A DNA stretch of 64,000 nucleotides, taken from positions 161,005-225,004 of the forward strand of contig CAINNJ010000023.1 in NCBI GenBank assembly GCA_903851195.1. The letters are read 5' to 3'. The position numbers and the translations under genes are program-made. The notes beneath the pieces were generated by a model. That model ran no database searches and was not told the DNA's origin. It was given only the letters and a program-made list of their open reading frames with translations. Positions 43,795-53,264 of this stretch are shown here, piece after piece. Each line of letters starts with the position of its first letter. The first letter of the stretch is position 1. The DNA comes from an uncultured Acidobacteriia bacterium. GTDB lineage: Bacteria; Acidobacteriota; Terriglobia; Bryobacterales; Bryobacteraceae.

Positions 43795-46700
43795 CTAGAA
43801 ATACAAACGCAGTCCCATCGTGATCAGTCGCGGACCATACTGCGGGCCGGTCGCGCGCCCGAAGTTGGCATTCCCCACCGTCCCGTTGACGCCGAAGTTG
43901 GTCCGGTTGAACGGATTGAAAGCGTCCGCGCGCAACTGCAGTCGCAGCTGATTGCCGTCGCCTTTGGGCCAGATCGCGAGCTGTTTCACCAGCGCGATGT
44001 TGTCCACCAGAACCGGCGGCTGCCGGAAACGTCCGTTGTACTGCGAAGACGTCCCGAACGAGAACTGTGACGGGATAGAGAACGGCGCCGCGTTGAAGTA
44101 CAGGCTGTTGGGGTTATTGGGGTCGAGCGAAGTGCGGTCCTGACCGGTCAGCAGGGTACCGCCGTTGGCGTTGCACATCCGCGAACTGGTGAACAGCACA
44201 CCGTTGCCCAGCGTGTTCGGGCAGGTCAACGCGATCAGCGCGCCGCTGCGATACTGATGCGTGTCGGAAACGGTCCAGTTCCCCACCACCGCATTCACCA
44301 CGCGATTCTTGCCGCCGAGGAAACGTTTTCCGTTCCCGAACGGCAGATCGTAGCTGCTCAGGAAATTGAACACGTTCGGCAGATCGAAGGGCAGGTAAGA
44401 CTTCGGCTGAGTCAGATTGTAGTTATCCTGCGGATACACCTGGCTCTGCGAGAAGATCTGCCGGTAGGTGAGCAGAGAGAGAGTCTTCGAGCGGACGTAA
44501 GACGCCTGGAACTGCCAGTCGCCGAATCGCCGGATGACTTTGAACGTCGCCGCGTCATACCACGTCTTTCCCAATCCGCTGTTGCGCGACCACACGTTCA
44601 GAAACTGCGGATACGGCCGCAGGGACTGCGCGAGCGTGCCGTTGTCGGGGAAGTTCGCATACGGCTTCTTGAAGCCGGCCGCGACCACGGCGGGATCGGT
44701 GATGGTCTTCTGCAGCAGACCGCTCGCGCCCAGATACAGATACGCCGGGTTCACCTGATTCAGATCCACCGTGGAATTCAGGCCGCGTCCGCGATTGCCC
44801 GCGTACTCCGCTTCCACCAGGAAATGCTTGATTTCGCGCTGCAGGCTAAGGCTCCAGTTGTAAACGCGCGGCGCCTTGCCGAACGTCGGTCCCAGATAGT
44901 CCACCGAGAGTCCGTTGCCAATGCTGGGGCCAAGGAAGGGCGGCGGCTGGTAGCCGGCCGGTTTCGGGATGCCGCCATCCCACTGGAACGGAGCATTCAG
45001 ACCGTCCGAGATCTGGGCGAATGAGCCGTTCGCGCCCAGCGTGCAACCGCAACCGCCGTTGCTGGTGGCTTCATAGAAGATACCGAAGCCGCCGCGGAGC
45101 ACCGTCTTCTGGTTGATCTGGTACGCGAAACCGGCGCGTGGTCCGAGGTTGGTGTAATCGGTCGGCCAGAAGCGCGTCACGCCCAGGCGATTCGGACCGC
45201 TGCCCGGGAACACATAAGCGCCGGGGTAATTATTGGCCGCCGGATTCGGCGTGGTCAGGCTGACCGAGCCCATCGTCGGCGCGTACCAGTTAATCGGCAC
45301 TTCATACCGCAGGCCCAGGTTCAGCGTCAGATTCGGACGAATGCGCCAGTTGTCCTGAAAATACGCGTCATAGTACTGATAAGTAATGTGCGCGTCCTGC
45401 ACCGGCGTGGCGGCCGCTGTCGCGGAATCCGGCAGACCGAGCAGGTAACTGGCGAACGAGTTCCCGGTGGTTCCCGTAGCAGCCGGATTTGCCGTCTCAT
45501 TGCGGGCGAACACGTAGGTGCCGTTCGTGCCGGCCAGATCGGTCGAGAAGGTCTGCGGGCGGCGATAACCCCAGCCCATCTTGAACTCGTGCTTGCCTTT
45601 CACCCAGGTCAGGCCCTGGTCGATCTGCGGCGTATAGTTGTTCTGGCCGCCGCTATTCACCTTGCCCTGCTGCATGCCCCACGCCGTGTAAGCGTCGGCT
45701 GCGGCGAACTGGATCACCGGCGTCACGTCGGAGTTTCCGGTCAGACCCTGGAAACCCACCTTCGAAGCGAAGCCGCTCTGATCCGGCACGAACCACTGCT
45801 GCACCGTCGTCGAATAGCCGAACGTGGTGTGCAGCAGGACCGTGGGAGAGAACGTGAAATCGTGATTGATCCGGTAAATATGCGGCTTCTGGTACTGATC
45901 GCCCAGCGCCGTGCCCAGCGGCCCCGTGAAGTCCGACACCGCATGCGTCAGCTGGCTGTCCCAGGACTGGAAATAAGAGATGCGGTTCCGGTCCGTGAAG
46001 TTGTGGTCGATCTTGAACGCATAGATATGGTCGGTCACCTGCGAAGTGTTCACAAACGCGTGATTGTTCGAAAGCGCCGCGCCCGTGGGAGCCGGAACGA
46101 ACGGCAGAATCGCCGCCGAGATCTTGCTGAACCGGCTGGTCGGGATGATGTTGCCGGTGAACGGTGTGCGCGTGGCGGTGGATCCCGATCCCGCCGTGGT
46201 GGCCGGATCGTAAATGACCTGCGGGATCCCGCTGAAGTTACCTTGCAACTGCGCGGCGGTCGGAACCGTGTTCAGAATCGCCGCCGGACTCACCGGGCGC
46301 AGATCGTGATCGCTCGAAAAATAGAAAAACGTCTTGTTGCGGCCGTTGTAGATTTTGGGAATCCAGACCGGTCCGCCCACGCCGCCGCTGGTGGCGTTCA
46401 GGCGATCCTTCGGACGGAAGCCGGGCGCGTTGTTGCGGTTCTGATTGACGCTCCACCCCGCCGCTTCCCAGATGTCCCGGCGCATGTTGTAAGCCCACGT
46501 GCCGTGCAGGCTGTTGCTGCCGGAGCGCGTGGTGAACACTTCAATACCGCCGCCCACGCGCCCGTACTCCGCCGTATAAGTGCCCACCAGAAGTTTGACT
46601 TCGCTGAACGATTCCCCGCTCGGCGGATTGAAAACCGTGCCGCCGGATTCGGGAATCACGTTGCTGGTGCCGTCGATCAGCTGCTCACGTGAGCGCCCCG

Positions 46701-47256
46701 TCGAACCCGCGATGCTGGTTTCGCCGCCCTGATTAACACCGGCCATGTAGCCCAAAAATGCCGAGGGATTCTGCAGACCGCCCGACCACAATGGCAGCGT
46801 GCGATACATCTTCGGCGTCAGTGTCTGGCCGCGTTCGCTGGTTTCGGCATCGAGCAGCGTCTGGCTCGCGCTGACTTCCACGCTTTGCTTCACGTCGCCG
46901 ACTTCAAGCTGCAGGTCAAGCGCCTGCCGTTGCGCGATAAAGATCTGAATTCCGTTGCGGACCAGTCTTTTAAAACCGGCCTTTTCGGTCGAAACGTTCC
47001 AGATGCCGGTCTGGAGACTGGGAAATACGTAGAGTCCCGCTTCCGAAGAAACGGTGTGAAGCGTAACGCCTGTATCGACGTTCGTGGCATCCACGGCGGC
47101 GCCGGCTACGGCTGCGTTATGCGCATCCATCACGGCGCCGGAAAGCGATCCGGTCTGGGCTTGCCCCCAGACAAACGAGCAACTCAATAAAAACAGACTT
47201 GACAGACGAGCGAGACGTTCGGGCCTGAAGATTGCAGACCGCGGGCGTGCAGGCAT
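43795..47256 (-). CDS. Oar-like TonB-dependent receptor with carboxypeptidase-regulatory domain
   Basis: An 1153-residue outer-membrane receptor. After a signal peptide, residues 35-115 are a carboxypeptidase regulatory-like beta-sandwich (GSLSGAVMDAHNAAVAGAAV, then VFPSLQTGIWNVSTEKAGFK). A plug-like region with SIAGSTGRSREQLIDG follows. A long TonB-type beta-barrel occupies about residues 300-1153 and ends in an aromatic C-terminus (LRLYF). This architecture is the Oar-like family expanded in Acidobacteria, often for glycan or oligosaccharide uptake. A good -35/-10 pair (47289-47318) and AGGAAGG precede the ATG at 47256. Ligand unknown; neighbours suggest plant polysaccharide. Confidence 0.93.
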   Translation of the reverse strand: MPARPRSAIFRPERLARLSSLFLLSCSFVWGQAQTGSLSGAVMDAHNAAVAGAAVDATNVDTGVTLHTVSSEAGLYVFPSLQTGIWNVSTEKAGFKRLVRNGIQIFIAQRQALDLQLEVGDVKQSVEVSASQTLLDAETSERGQTLTPKMYRTLPLWSGGLQNPSAFLGYMAGVNQGGETSIAGSTGRSREQLIDGTSNVIPESGGTVFNPPSGESFSEVKLLVGTYTAEYGRVGGGIEVFTTRSGSNSLHGTWAYNMRRDIWEAAGWSVNQNRNNAPGFRPKDRLNATSGGVGGPVWIPKIYNGRNKTFFYFSSDHDLRPVSPAAILNTVPTAAQLQGNFSGIPQVIYDPATTAGSGSTATRTPFTGNIIPTSRFSKISAAILPFVPAPTGAALSNNHAFVNTSQVTDHIYAFKIDHNFTDRNRISYFQSWDSQLTHAVSDFTGPLGTALGDQYQKPHIYRINHDFTFSPTVLLHTTFGYSTTVQQWFVPDQSGFASKVGFQGLTGNSDVTPVIQFAAADAYTAWGMQQGKVNSGGQNNYTPQIDQGLTWVKGKHEFKMGWGYRRPQTFSTDLAGTNGTYVFARNETANPAATGTTGNSFASYLLGLPDSATAAATPVQDAHITYQYYDAYFQDNWRIRPNLTLNLGLRYEVPINWYAPTMGSVSLTTPNPAANNYPGAYVFPGSGPNRLGVTRFWPTDYTNLGPRAGFAYQINQKTVLRGGFGIFYEATSNGGCGCTLGANGSFAQISDGLNAPFQWDGGIPKPAGYQPPPFLGPSIGNGLSVDYLGPTFGKAPRVYNWSLSLQREIKHFLVEAEYAGNRGRGLNSTVDLNQVNPAYLYLGASGLLQKTITDPAVVAAGFKKPYANFPDNGTLAQSLRPYPQFLNVWSRNSGLGKTWYDAATFKVIRRFGDWQFQASYVRSKTLSLLTYRQIFSQSQVYPQDNYNLTQPKSYLPFDLPNVFNFLSSYDLPFGNGKRFLGGKNRVVNAVVGNWTVSDTHQYRSGALIALTCPNTLGNGVLFTSSRMCNANGGTLLTGQDRTSLDPNNPNSLYFNAAPFSIPSQFSFGTSSQYNGRFRQPPVLVDNIALVKQLAIWPKGDGNQLRLQLRADAFNPFNRTNFGVNGTVGNANFGRATGPQYGPRLITMGLRLYF

Positions 47257-47288
47257 AATAGTGACCTTCCTTTGCGAGAGATGAAGGC

Positions 47289-47318
47289 ACTATATTGCCT
47301 CTTGTGTTACAAAGTCAA
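47289..47318 (-). promoter_or_regulatory. Promoter of the TonB receptor gene
   Basis: On the minus strand TTGACT (47318-47313) and TATAGT (47294-47289) are separated by 18 bases. The -35 box overlaps the stop codon of the upstream PQQ dehydrogenase gene, so the receptor has its own promoter although it follows that gene. Confidence 0.7.
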
Positions 47319-49390
47319 GGCTTATGCGGTAAATGGAATGCCGTGTAGATGCCGCCGGACACGCCGCCGCGCCCGCTCTTGCCGCCCGTCGCGAAAATCA
47401 CGACGAACTGCTCGCCTCCTGCCTCATAGGTAATGGGCGTCGCGTTGCCCGACATGGGCAGCGTGGCTTCCCACAGCAGCTTTCCCGTCGTCTTGTCGAA
47501 AGCGTGGAATTTCCGGTCGAAATTGGTGGCGCCGATGAAAACCAGTCCTCCCGCCGTCACCACCGGCCCGCCATAATTCTCGGTCCCGGTGTTCTTCATC
47601 CCCTTCGCCGCCAGGTCCGGATACTCGCCCAATGGAATTTTCCATGCATATTCGCCGGTATTCAGATTAATGGCGTTCAGAGTGCCCCACGGTGGTGCAA
47701 CGGCCGGGTATCCATCCGGATCGAGGAACTTGTGATATCCCGTGAACCGGTAGGCCGGCCGCGTGGGCGAAGGTCCTTCGCTCTGCATCTCCTTGCTCTC
47801 GCCGCTCAGCAGATACTGCGCAATCGCGCTGACTTCGGCCGCTTTCAGCCCGGGGAAAGACGGCATGCGGCCGGCGCCTTCCCGAATCACCGCCGCAATC
47901 TGTTCCGCCGTCTTCCTGCCCCGCAACTCGGTCAGCGCCGGGATCGACGGTGGGGCGCCCAGCAGCGCGTCGCCATGGCAATTGGCGCAACTCGTCAGAT
48001 ACACGCTGCGCCCCGAATTCCCGGTCTGCGTCGCCGCCAGACTCGAAGTCCACGCGATATCATTCGCGTTCACATAAAGGATGCCGGTCTGCGGATCGTA
48101 AGCCGACCCGCCCCATTCCGCGCCGCCGTCGAAACCCGGCATGATCACGGTCTCTTTACCGGTCGTGAAAGGGATGAACTGCCCTTCGCTGCGCATGGCG
48201 CGAAACTGTTCCAGAGCCCATTGGTGCGCCTCCGGAGTGCGCGTCGTCAGCATGTTTTCCGTCAACAGCTGCCGCGAAAACGGGGCGGGTTTCGTGGGCA
48301 GCGGCTGGGTATCCGCCGCGCTTTCTCCCGGCACGGAACTGCCCGGATACTTGCGATACTCCACCGGAAACAGCGGCTTGCCCGTGGTCCGTTCGAACAG
48401 ATAAACGAACCCCTGCTTCGTGGTCTGCGCCACCGCGTCGATCAGGCGGCCATTCTGCCGCACCTGCACCAGCGTGGGCGGGGAAGGGAAGTCGCGATCC
48501 CAGATGTCGTGCTTCACCGCCTGAAAGTGCCAGATGCGCTCTCCGGTCTCGGCGTTCAGCGCGAGCAGCGTATCGGCGAACAGGTTGTTCCCCGCGCGAT
48601 CCGCGCCGTAGAAATCGGTCGCGGCCGAACCGGTTGGCGCGAAGACGATGCCGCGCGCCGTATCCACCGCGAACCCGGGCCAGGTATTCGCGCCGCCCGT
48701 GTACGTCCACGCATCCTTCGGCCACGTCTCATAACCGAACTCGCCGGGATGCGGAATCGTGTGGAACTGCCAGCGCAGCTTCCCCGTGCGCACGTCATAG
48801 GCGCGGATGTCGCCGGGCGGCGCGGGCAGCGCTTCCGGCAGCCGTCCGCCCATGATGAGCAGATCTTTATAGATCACCCCCGGACTCGTGAGCACCACGG
48901 ACTGCTTCTCGGGATCGCGCCCCAGCCCCTCCCGCAGATCGATGCGGCCAGCCTTGCCGAAGCTGCCGATCGGCTTTCCGCTGCGGGCGTCCACGGCGTA
49001 AACAAAGCTCTGAATCGACGTGAAAATCCGCCGGTCCTCCCCTTCGCCCCAATACACCACCGACCGGTTCGCGCCGCGCCCCGCGATCCCCGAATCGAAC
49101 TGCCACAGCAGTTTGCCGGTGCGGGCATCGAGCGCAATCAGTTTGTGTTTCGGCGTCAGCCCGTAAAGCACGCCGTCGACCATGATCGGCTGTGTCTGCG
49201 GATCGCCCGGGCCATCGGCCGTGTCGTACGTCCACGCGACTTCGAGCTTCGAAACATTCGTGCGGTCGATCTGCTTCAGCGCCGAGTACCGCGTGCCCGC
49301 CGGGCCTCCACCGTAGCCGGGCCAGTCGGTCTGCTGGGCCATGCCCAGGCCAGTGCACACCAAAGCCGCCGCAAAGATTCGCGAATTCAT
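47315..49390 (-). CDS. PQQ-dependent dehydrogenase with internal cytochrome c site
   Basis: A 691-residue periplasmic quinoprotein that oxidises an alcohol or sugar. Signal peptide MNSRIFAAALVCTGLG. Eight-bladed propeller repeats are spread over the protein (ALDARTGKLLWQFDSG, AYDVRTGKLRWQFH, ALNAETGERIWHFQ, AFDKTTGKLLWEAT). A haem-binding CANCH (about residue 476) with a possible axial Met in GAGRMPSFPG lies in a cytochrome c insert between propeller blades, not at the C-terminus as in typical quinohaemoproteins. Electrons would pass from PQQ to this haem. No PQQ synthesis genes are in the window. Substrate likely a sugar or alcohol (inference). Confidence 0.92.
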   Translation of the reverse strand: MNSRIFAAALVCTGLGMAQQTDWPGYGGGPAGTRYSALKQIDRTNVSKLEVAWTYDTADGPGDPQTQPIMVDGVLYGLTPKHKLIALDARTGKLLWQFDSGIAGRGANRSVVYWGEGEDRRIFTSIQSFVYAVDARSGKPIGSFGKAGRIDLREGLGRDPEKQSVVLTSPGVIYKDLLIMGGRLPEALPAPPGDIRAYDVRTGKLRWQFHTIPHPGEFGYETWPKDAWTYTGGANTWPGFAVDTARGIVFAPTGSAATDFYGADRAGNNLFADTLLALNAETGERIWHFQAVKHDIWDRDFPSPPTLVQVRQNGRLIDAVAQTTKQGFVYLFERTTGKPLFPVEYRKYPGSSVPGESAADTQPLPTKPAPFSRQLLTENMLTTRTPEAHQWALEQFRAMRSEGQFIPFTTGKETVIMPGFDGGAEWGGSAYDPQTGILYVNANDIAWTSSLAATQTGNSGRSVYLTSCANCHGDALLGAPPSIPALTELRGRKTAEQIAAVIREGAGRMPSFPGLKAAEVSAIAQYLLSGESKEMQSEGPSPTRPAYRFTGYHKFLDPDGYPAVAPPWGTLNAINLNTGEYAWKIPLGEYPDLAAKGMKNTGTENYGGPVVTAGGLVFIGATNFDRKFHAFDKTTGKLLWEATLPMSGNATPITYEAGGEQFVVIFATGGKSGRGGVSGGIYTAFHLPHKP

Positions 49391-49427
49391 TCGATTTCAA
49401 GATTAAACGATTTTTCGCCCCCGCGAC

Positions 49428-50363
49428 TCACCGCAGCTTCATCTGCGCTTCCAGAAACTTCGCGATAGCCAGCGTCAAAGCGCGCGGATGTTCGGTCGCC
49501 ACCATGGCAAGCGCCTGGATCCGCGAGATCTTCCTGCCCGGAATCCGGAACACCCGGAAATTCCCGGGCTGGTCCCGCAGCGCGTACTCGGGCAGTATCG
49601 AATAGCCGAACCCGGATTCCACCATGCGCCGGATAGCCGCCGTGTCGTCGGCCTCCATAATCACCCGCGGCCGCGCCCCGATCTCCGCCAGAAAGCCGTC
49701 GATAATCGACCGCATGTTGCTGCGCTTCGGATACAGCAGGAACGGCGCATCGTTCAGCTGCTCGGGCCGGATCGCCCCCACCTTCCACGCCCGCGAAGGC
49801 TTCTCCGCATGCTGCACGATCAGCAGTTCCTCCTCGAACAGAGGCCGCACGATCAGCTTCTCAGTGGGAAACGGCAGGGTAATAAGCGCCAGGTCGAAAC
49901 GCCGATCCAGCAGCCCCGCCACCATCTCTTCCGTGGCCGAAACTGTAATGTGAATCGGCGTATCCGGGTAGCGCTGGCGCAGCAACTGCAACGGCCGCCC
50001 CACGTGGTGGATCAGCGTGGTGGCGCCGGTCGCAAGATGGAAGAGCCGGGAATCGGCGGCCGGACTGGCATCGAATTCGTACTCGATATCCCGCATCTGC
50101 CGGACCACCACGCGCGCATGCTCCGCCAGCCGCAGAGCCGCCGGCGTGGGCACAATGTGCTTGCCGGACCGCACGAAAAGATCGGTATGCAGTTCCCCGG
50201 CCAGGCTGCGCAACTGCATGCTGATCGCGCCAGGCGACACGCAGAGCTTCTCCGCGGCCTTGGTCACGCTGGCGCAATCGATCACCGCAAGGAACAGCTC
50301 GAGCTGGCGGAATTCCACAGACCGAGCATCGCACAATAGTGTGATATTTGTTTGTAAGCACAT
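49428..50363 (-). CDS. LysR-family transcriptional regulator
   Basis: A 311-residue regulator. The winged helix-turn-helix is VEFRQLELFLAVIDCASVTK with AAEKLCVSPGAISMQL. The effector-binding domain spans about residues 105-300. ATG 50363 has GGGAG six bases upstream, but GTG 50318, which begins directly at the canonical VEFRQL, is a serious alternative. It is divergent from the arabinofuranosidase gene: the two ATGs meet in CATATG, so regulator and target gene share their control region. Likely controls the neighbouring glycan genes. Confidence 0.9.
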   Translation of the reverse strand: MCLQTNITLLCDARSVEFRQLELFLAVIDCASVTKAAEKLCVSPGAISMQLRSLAGELHTDLFVRSGKHIVPTPAALRLAEHARVVVRQMRDIEYEFDASPAADSRLFHLATGATTLIHHVGRPLQLLRQRYPDTPIHITVSATEEMVAGLLDRRFDLALITLPFPTEKLIVRPLFEEELLIVQHAEKPSRAWKVGAIRPEQLNDAPFLLYPKRSNMRSIIDGFLAEIGARPRVIMEADDTAAIRRMVESGFGYSILPEYALRDQPGNFRVFRIPGRKISRIQALAMVATEHPRALTLAIAKFLEAQMKLR

Positions 50364-51917
50364 ATGATCTCCCGACGCGATTTCGCCCTGTCCCTCGCGG
50401 CTCCGCTCGCCATCCCGGTTGGACTACACGCGCAAGCCAAAGCCATTCAGGCCCGCATCAAAATCGATGCCGACCGCAGGATCGGCGACATCGACCCCAA
50501 GCTCTACGGCAACTTCGCCGAGCACCTGGGCCGCTGTATCGAAGGCGGCATCTTCGAAGAAGGCTCCCCTCTGGCCGATAAGAACGGCTATCGCAAAGAC
50601 GTAATGAAGGCCGTGAAAGACCTCGACGTCACGTTCCTGCGCTGGCCCGGCGGCAACTTCTCGTCGAACTACAACTGGAAAGACGGCATTGGCCCGCGCG
50701 ACCAGCGCCCCGCGCGTCTCGAAATGGCGTGGGGCACCGTCGAGAGCAACCGCTTCGGCACCCATGAGTTTCTCGACTACACCGAAGCTCTCGGCATCGA
50801 GCCTTATGTCTGCGCGAATCTGGGCACCGGCACCTGGACCGAGGCGCAGCAGTGGGTGGAATACTGCAACGTGGCCGACGGCACCGCCATGACCAAACTG
50901 CGCCGGCAGAACGGCCGCGAAAAGCCCTGGAAAGTGCAGTACTGGGGCCTGGGCAATGAGATGGACGGACCCTGGCAGATGGGTCACCGCACCGCCGAGG
51001 ATTACGGCAAGTTCGCGCTCGAAGCGGCCAAGCTGATGAAGTGGACCGACCCGAACGTGAAGCTGATCGCCGCCGGCTCCTCCAACTTCCGCGAAGGCTC
51101 CGACTGGGTGGGCTGGAACCGCGAGGTGCTGGCTTATCTCAAGGACCACATCGAATACCTGTCGCTCCACACCTACGTCGGGAACGCCGCCAACGACTAT
51201 CACGATTTCGTGGCGGTATCGAATCAGCTCGACGACCGGATTCGCACCGCGGCCGGCATCATCCGCGCGGCCCAGGGCGGACTCAGTCCGAAGAATCCCA
51301 TTTACATCGCGTTCGACGAATACAACGTCTGGTATCGCGCCCGCGGCAACAGCCAGCGCGGCCGGAAAATTCTGGAAGAGCATTACAACCTCGAAGACGC
51401 GCTGGTTATCGCGACCATGCTCAACACGTTCGTGAACAACGCGGATACCGTGAAGATCGCGAACATGGCCCAGATCGTGAACGTGATCGCGCCGATCTTT
51501 ACCAATGAGAAGGGGATGTTCCTGCAGACGATTTTTCATCCGCTGCAGTTGTTCGCGAAGAACACCCGCGGCGCGGCTCTGCAGACGTTTCTCGATTGCC
51601 CCACGTACGAGAGCAAGAGCTTCGGCAAGGCGACCTGGCTGGACGTCTCCACGTCTCTCAACAACGGCGTCGTCACCATGAACGTGGTGAACCGCCACCT
51701 CGATCAGGACGTGGAAGCCGAAATCGAAATTCAGGACGGGGCGTTCAAAGGCAAGTTCGAAGTGGCCGTCGTGACCGGTCCGGATATCAAGGCCGAGAAC
51801 GATTTCGGAAAGACTACCGTGCAGACCGCCACCACCAGCGTCACGGCCAGCGGCAGCAAACTGCGCCACCGCTTTCCGCCGCACTCTTACACAATGCTGA
51901 AAGGCTCGATCGCCTGA
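50364..51917 (+). CDS. GH51 alpha-L-arabinofuranosidase, exported
   Basis: A 517-residue glycoside hydrolase that removes arabinofuranose from arabinan, arabinoxylan or related glycans. The N-terminus MISRRDFALSLAAPLAIPVG has a twin-Arg pattern, so it is exported. The acid/base Glu is in YWGLGNEMDGPWQMG and the nucleophile Glu in YIAFDEYNVWYR. The TIM barrel covers about residues 60-400. A C-terminal beta-sandwich (400-517) is also found as a broken copy at 54303-54622. It is divergent from the LysR gene with no separating sequence. Arabinose-containing plant polymers are the probable substrate. Confidence 0.94.
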   Translation: MISRRDFALSLAAPLAIPVGLHAQAKAIQARIKIDADRRIGDIDPKLYGNFAEHLGRCIEGGIFEEGSPLADKNGYRKDVMKAVKDLDVTFLRWPGGNFSSNYNWKDGIGPRDQRPARLEMAWGTVESNRFGTHEFLDYTEALGIEPYVCANLGTGTWTEAQQWVEYCNVADGTAMTKLRRQNGREKPWKVQYWGLGNEMDGPWQMGHRTAEDYGKFALEAAKLMKWTDPNVKLIAAGSSNFREGSDWVGWNREVLAYLKDHIEYLSLHTYVGNAANDYHDFVAVSNQLDDRIRTAAGIIRAAQGGLSPKNPIYIAFDEYNVWYRARGNSQRGRKILEEHYNLEDALVIATMLNTFVNNADTVKIANMAQIVNVIAPIFTNEKGMFLQTIFHPLQLFAKNTRGAALQTFLDCPTYESKSFGKATWLDVSTSLNNGVVTMNVVNRHLDQDVEAEIEIQDGAFKGKFEVAVVTGPDIKAENDFGKTTVQTATTSVTASGSKLRHRFPPHSYTMLKGSIA

Positions 51918-51983
51918 CGTAGCGCGGTTTGGTGTCGAATACCAGGAAATTCGACAGGGACTTTGCGATGTACAATCTGCATC

Positions 51984-52241
51984 GTGAGAAGAACGCAGCT
52001 TTACCTGGATGACCAGTTGTGGGTTGTGTTGCACGCTCGGGCCCGGACTGAAAAGACTACCGTTTCGGAACTCGTTCGGCAGGCAGCGCGGGATCGTTAT
52101 ATCCGCAGCGTGCAGACGCGTCTGGCGGCCATGCAGGTGTTCACAGGTACGCGAAGATCCCGCGGCGCCGCGGTTGACAGCAGCGAAGAAGTCCGTCAGC
52201 TTCGAACGGGATCACGGCTGGACCGGCTGGGAGGCCGTTGA
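51984..52241 (+). CDS. Ribbon-helix-helix antitoxin (VapB-like)
   Basis: An 85-residue protein. GTG 51984 begins RRTQLYLDDQLWVVLHARAR, a CopG/RHH-type N-terminal DNA-binding module. The C-terminal part (SSEEVRQLRTGSRLDRLGGR) would bind the toxin. It overlaps the downstream PIN gene by 4 bp, the usual antitoxin-toxin order. The partner toxin is broken, so the antitoxin is either an orphan or also decaying. A remnant of a second copy lies at 57194-57300. Confidence 0.78.
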   Translation: MRRTQLYLDDQLWVVLHARARTEKTTVSELVRQAARDRYIRSVQTRLAAMQVFTGTRRSRGAAVDSSEEVRQLRTGSRLDRLGGR

Positions 52242-52557
52242 CCGTCCGCATCGATTCCGACATCCTGATCGAAGTCTCACGGGGCCGTGACAAGGCCGTG
52301 GTGGAGCGGTGGATCGAACGGGGCCGGTCCGATGCACGGATCCTGATCTCCCCGGTCAGCGTCGCCGAACTCTGGGCAGGCGCCCGTCCATCGGAATATA
52401 AGACGCTGGAAGACGTGTTCGGGGTGCTGAACTGCGTTGCCTCTGATTAGAAGACGGGCCGCCTTGCCGGAGAATACCTGCGGCGATACCAAGAAAGCCA
52501 TGCTGGACACAAAATCGCAAGCTTTATCCCATGCAGGAAATCGCATTCTGCGAATGA
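52238..52557 (+). pseudogene. Broken VapC-type PIN toxin
   Basis: The frame starts TVRIDSDILIEVSRG (PIN-domain Asp) and continues to FGVLNCVASD, where UAG 52448-52450 interrupts it. In the same frame the PIN sequence resumes (KTGRLAGEYLRRYQESH). After that about 15-20 residues are missing and the frame is shifted: WTQNRKLYPMQEIAFCE and its stop (52555-52557) form the normal VapC C-terminus in another frame. So both a nonsense change and an internal deletion are present. The RNase would be inactive. Confidence 0.83.
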
Positions 52558-52789
52558 GATCCTCACGCTGAGAGCCGGCCCGTCGCGCGTGATCCGACCG
52601 GAGCCAGCTTCAAATCAACTGGACGCTGACGACATGACGGCCTGGTGATTTCAGTCTTTTGCCAAAACGCACCCGGGTTCGGCAACGGCACCGCATTCTC
52701 GGGAGCGGTCCGGTGTTCGCCCGTGACCCGGAGCCGACAAAGCCGTTTTTAATGAAGCTGGTCGATGCCGTGGGCGTTATGATTGCCAC

Positions 52790-53146
52790 ATGCGGATACG
52801 AGCAATCTCGATTCTGTTCTGCCTGGCCGCTCTCGCGCCGGCGCAGAGTTCCCCGCCTGGCATGCGATGTCCTCAACGAACGCTGATCCTTTCCGAACTT
52901 GGGGAGAATGCACCGAACACAGCGCATTTTCAGGCGGAGCATTTCGCCTATATGCGAGAGTTAATGAAATCCGGCAAGGTGATTGCGGCCGGCCCCGTGA
53001 CGGACAACCGTACATCAGTGATCGTCCTTGCCACGAAGGATTGGGCTGAGGCCGAGGAGATCCTCAGGAAGGAACCGTTTCACCGGGAAGGAGTCCTCAG
53101 GATGGTGAAGCACATCGTGTGGAACGCCTGCGAACTGGAGCCGTAA
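52790..53146 (+). CDS. YCII-related protein with signal peptide
   Basis: A 118-residue protein. MRIRAISILFCLAALAPAQS is a signal peptide. The mature part follows the YCII pattern: FQAEHFAYMRELMKSGKVIA, GPVTDNRTSVIVLATKDWAE, and EEILRKEPFHREGVLRM. YCII domains are ferredoxin-like folds, usually cytoplasmic, with an Asp-His pair; the export signal is unusual. ATG 52790 lacks a strong ribosome site. No operon partners. Confidence 0.75.
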   Translation: MRIRAISILFCLAALAPAQSSPPGMRCPQRTLILSELGENAPNTAHFQAEHFAYMRELMKSGKVIAAGPVTDNRTSVIVLATKDWAEAEEILRKEPFHREGVLRMVKHIVWNACELEP

Positions 53147-53264
53147 AGAGCGTCGGCGGTCTCTGGCTCCCACCGAGGGCGGCGGACGGGCGCGAAGAAG
53201 CATCCGCCGATGTTTCTGCACCTAATGGTGGGTGTGGTTCCTGATACCTTGGGATAACACCTGC

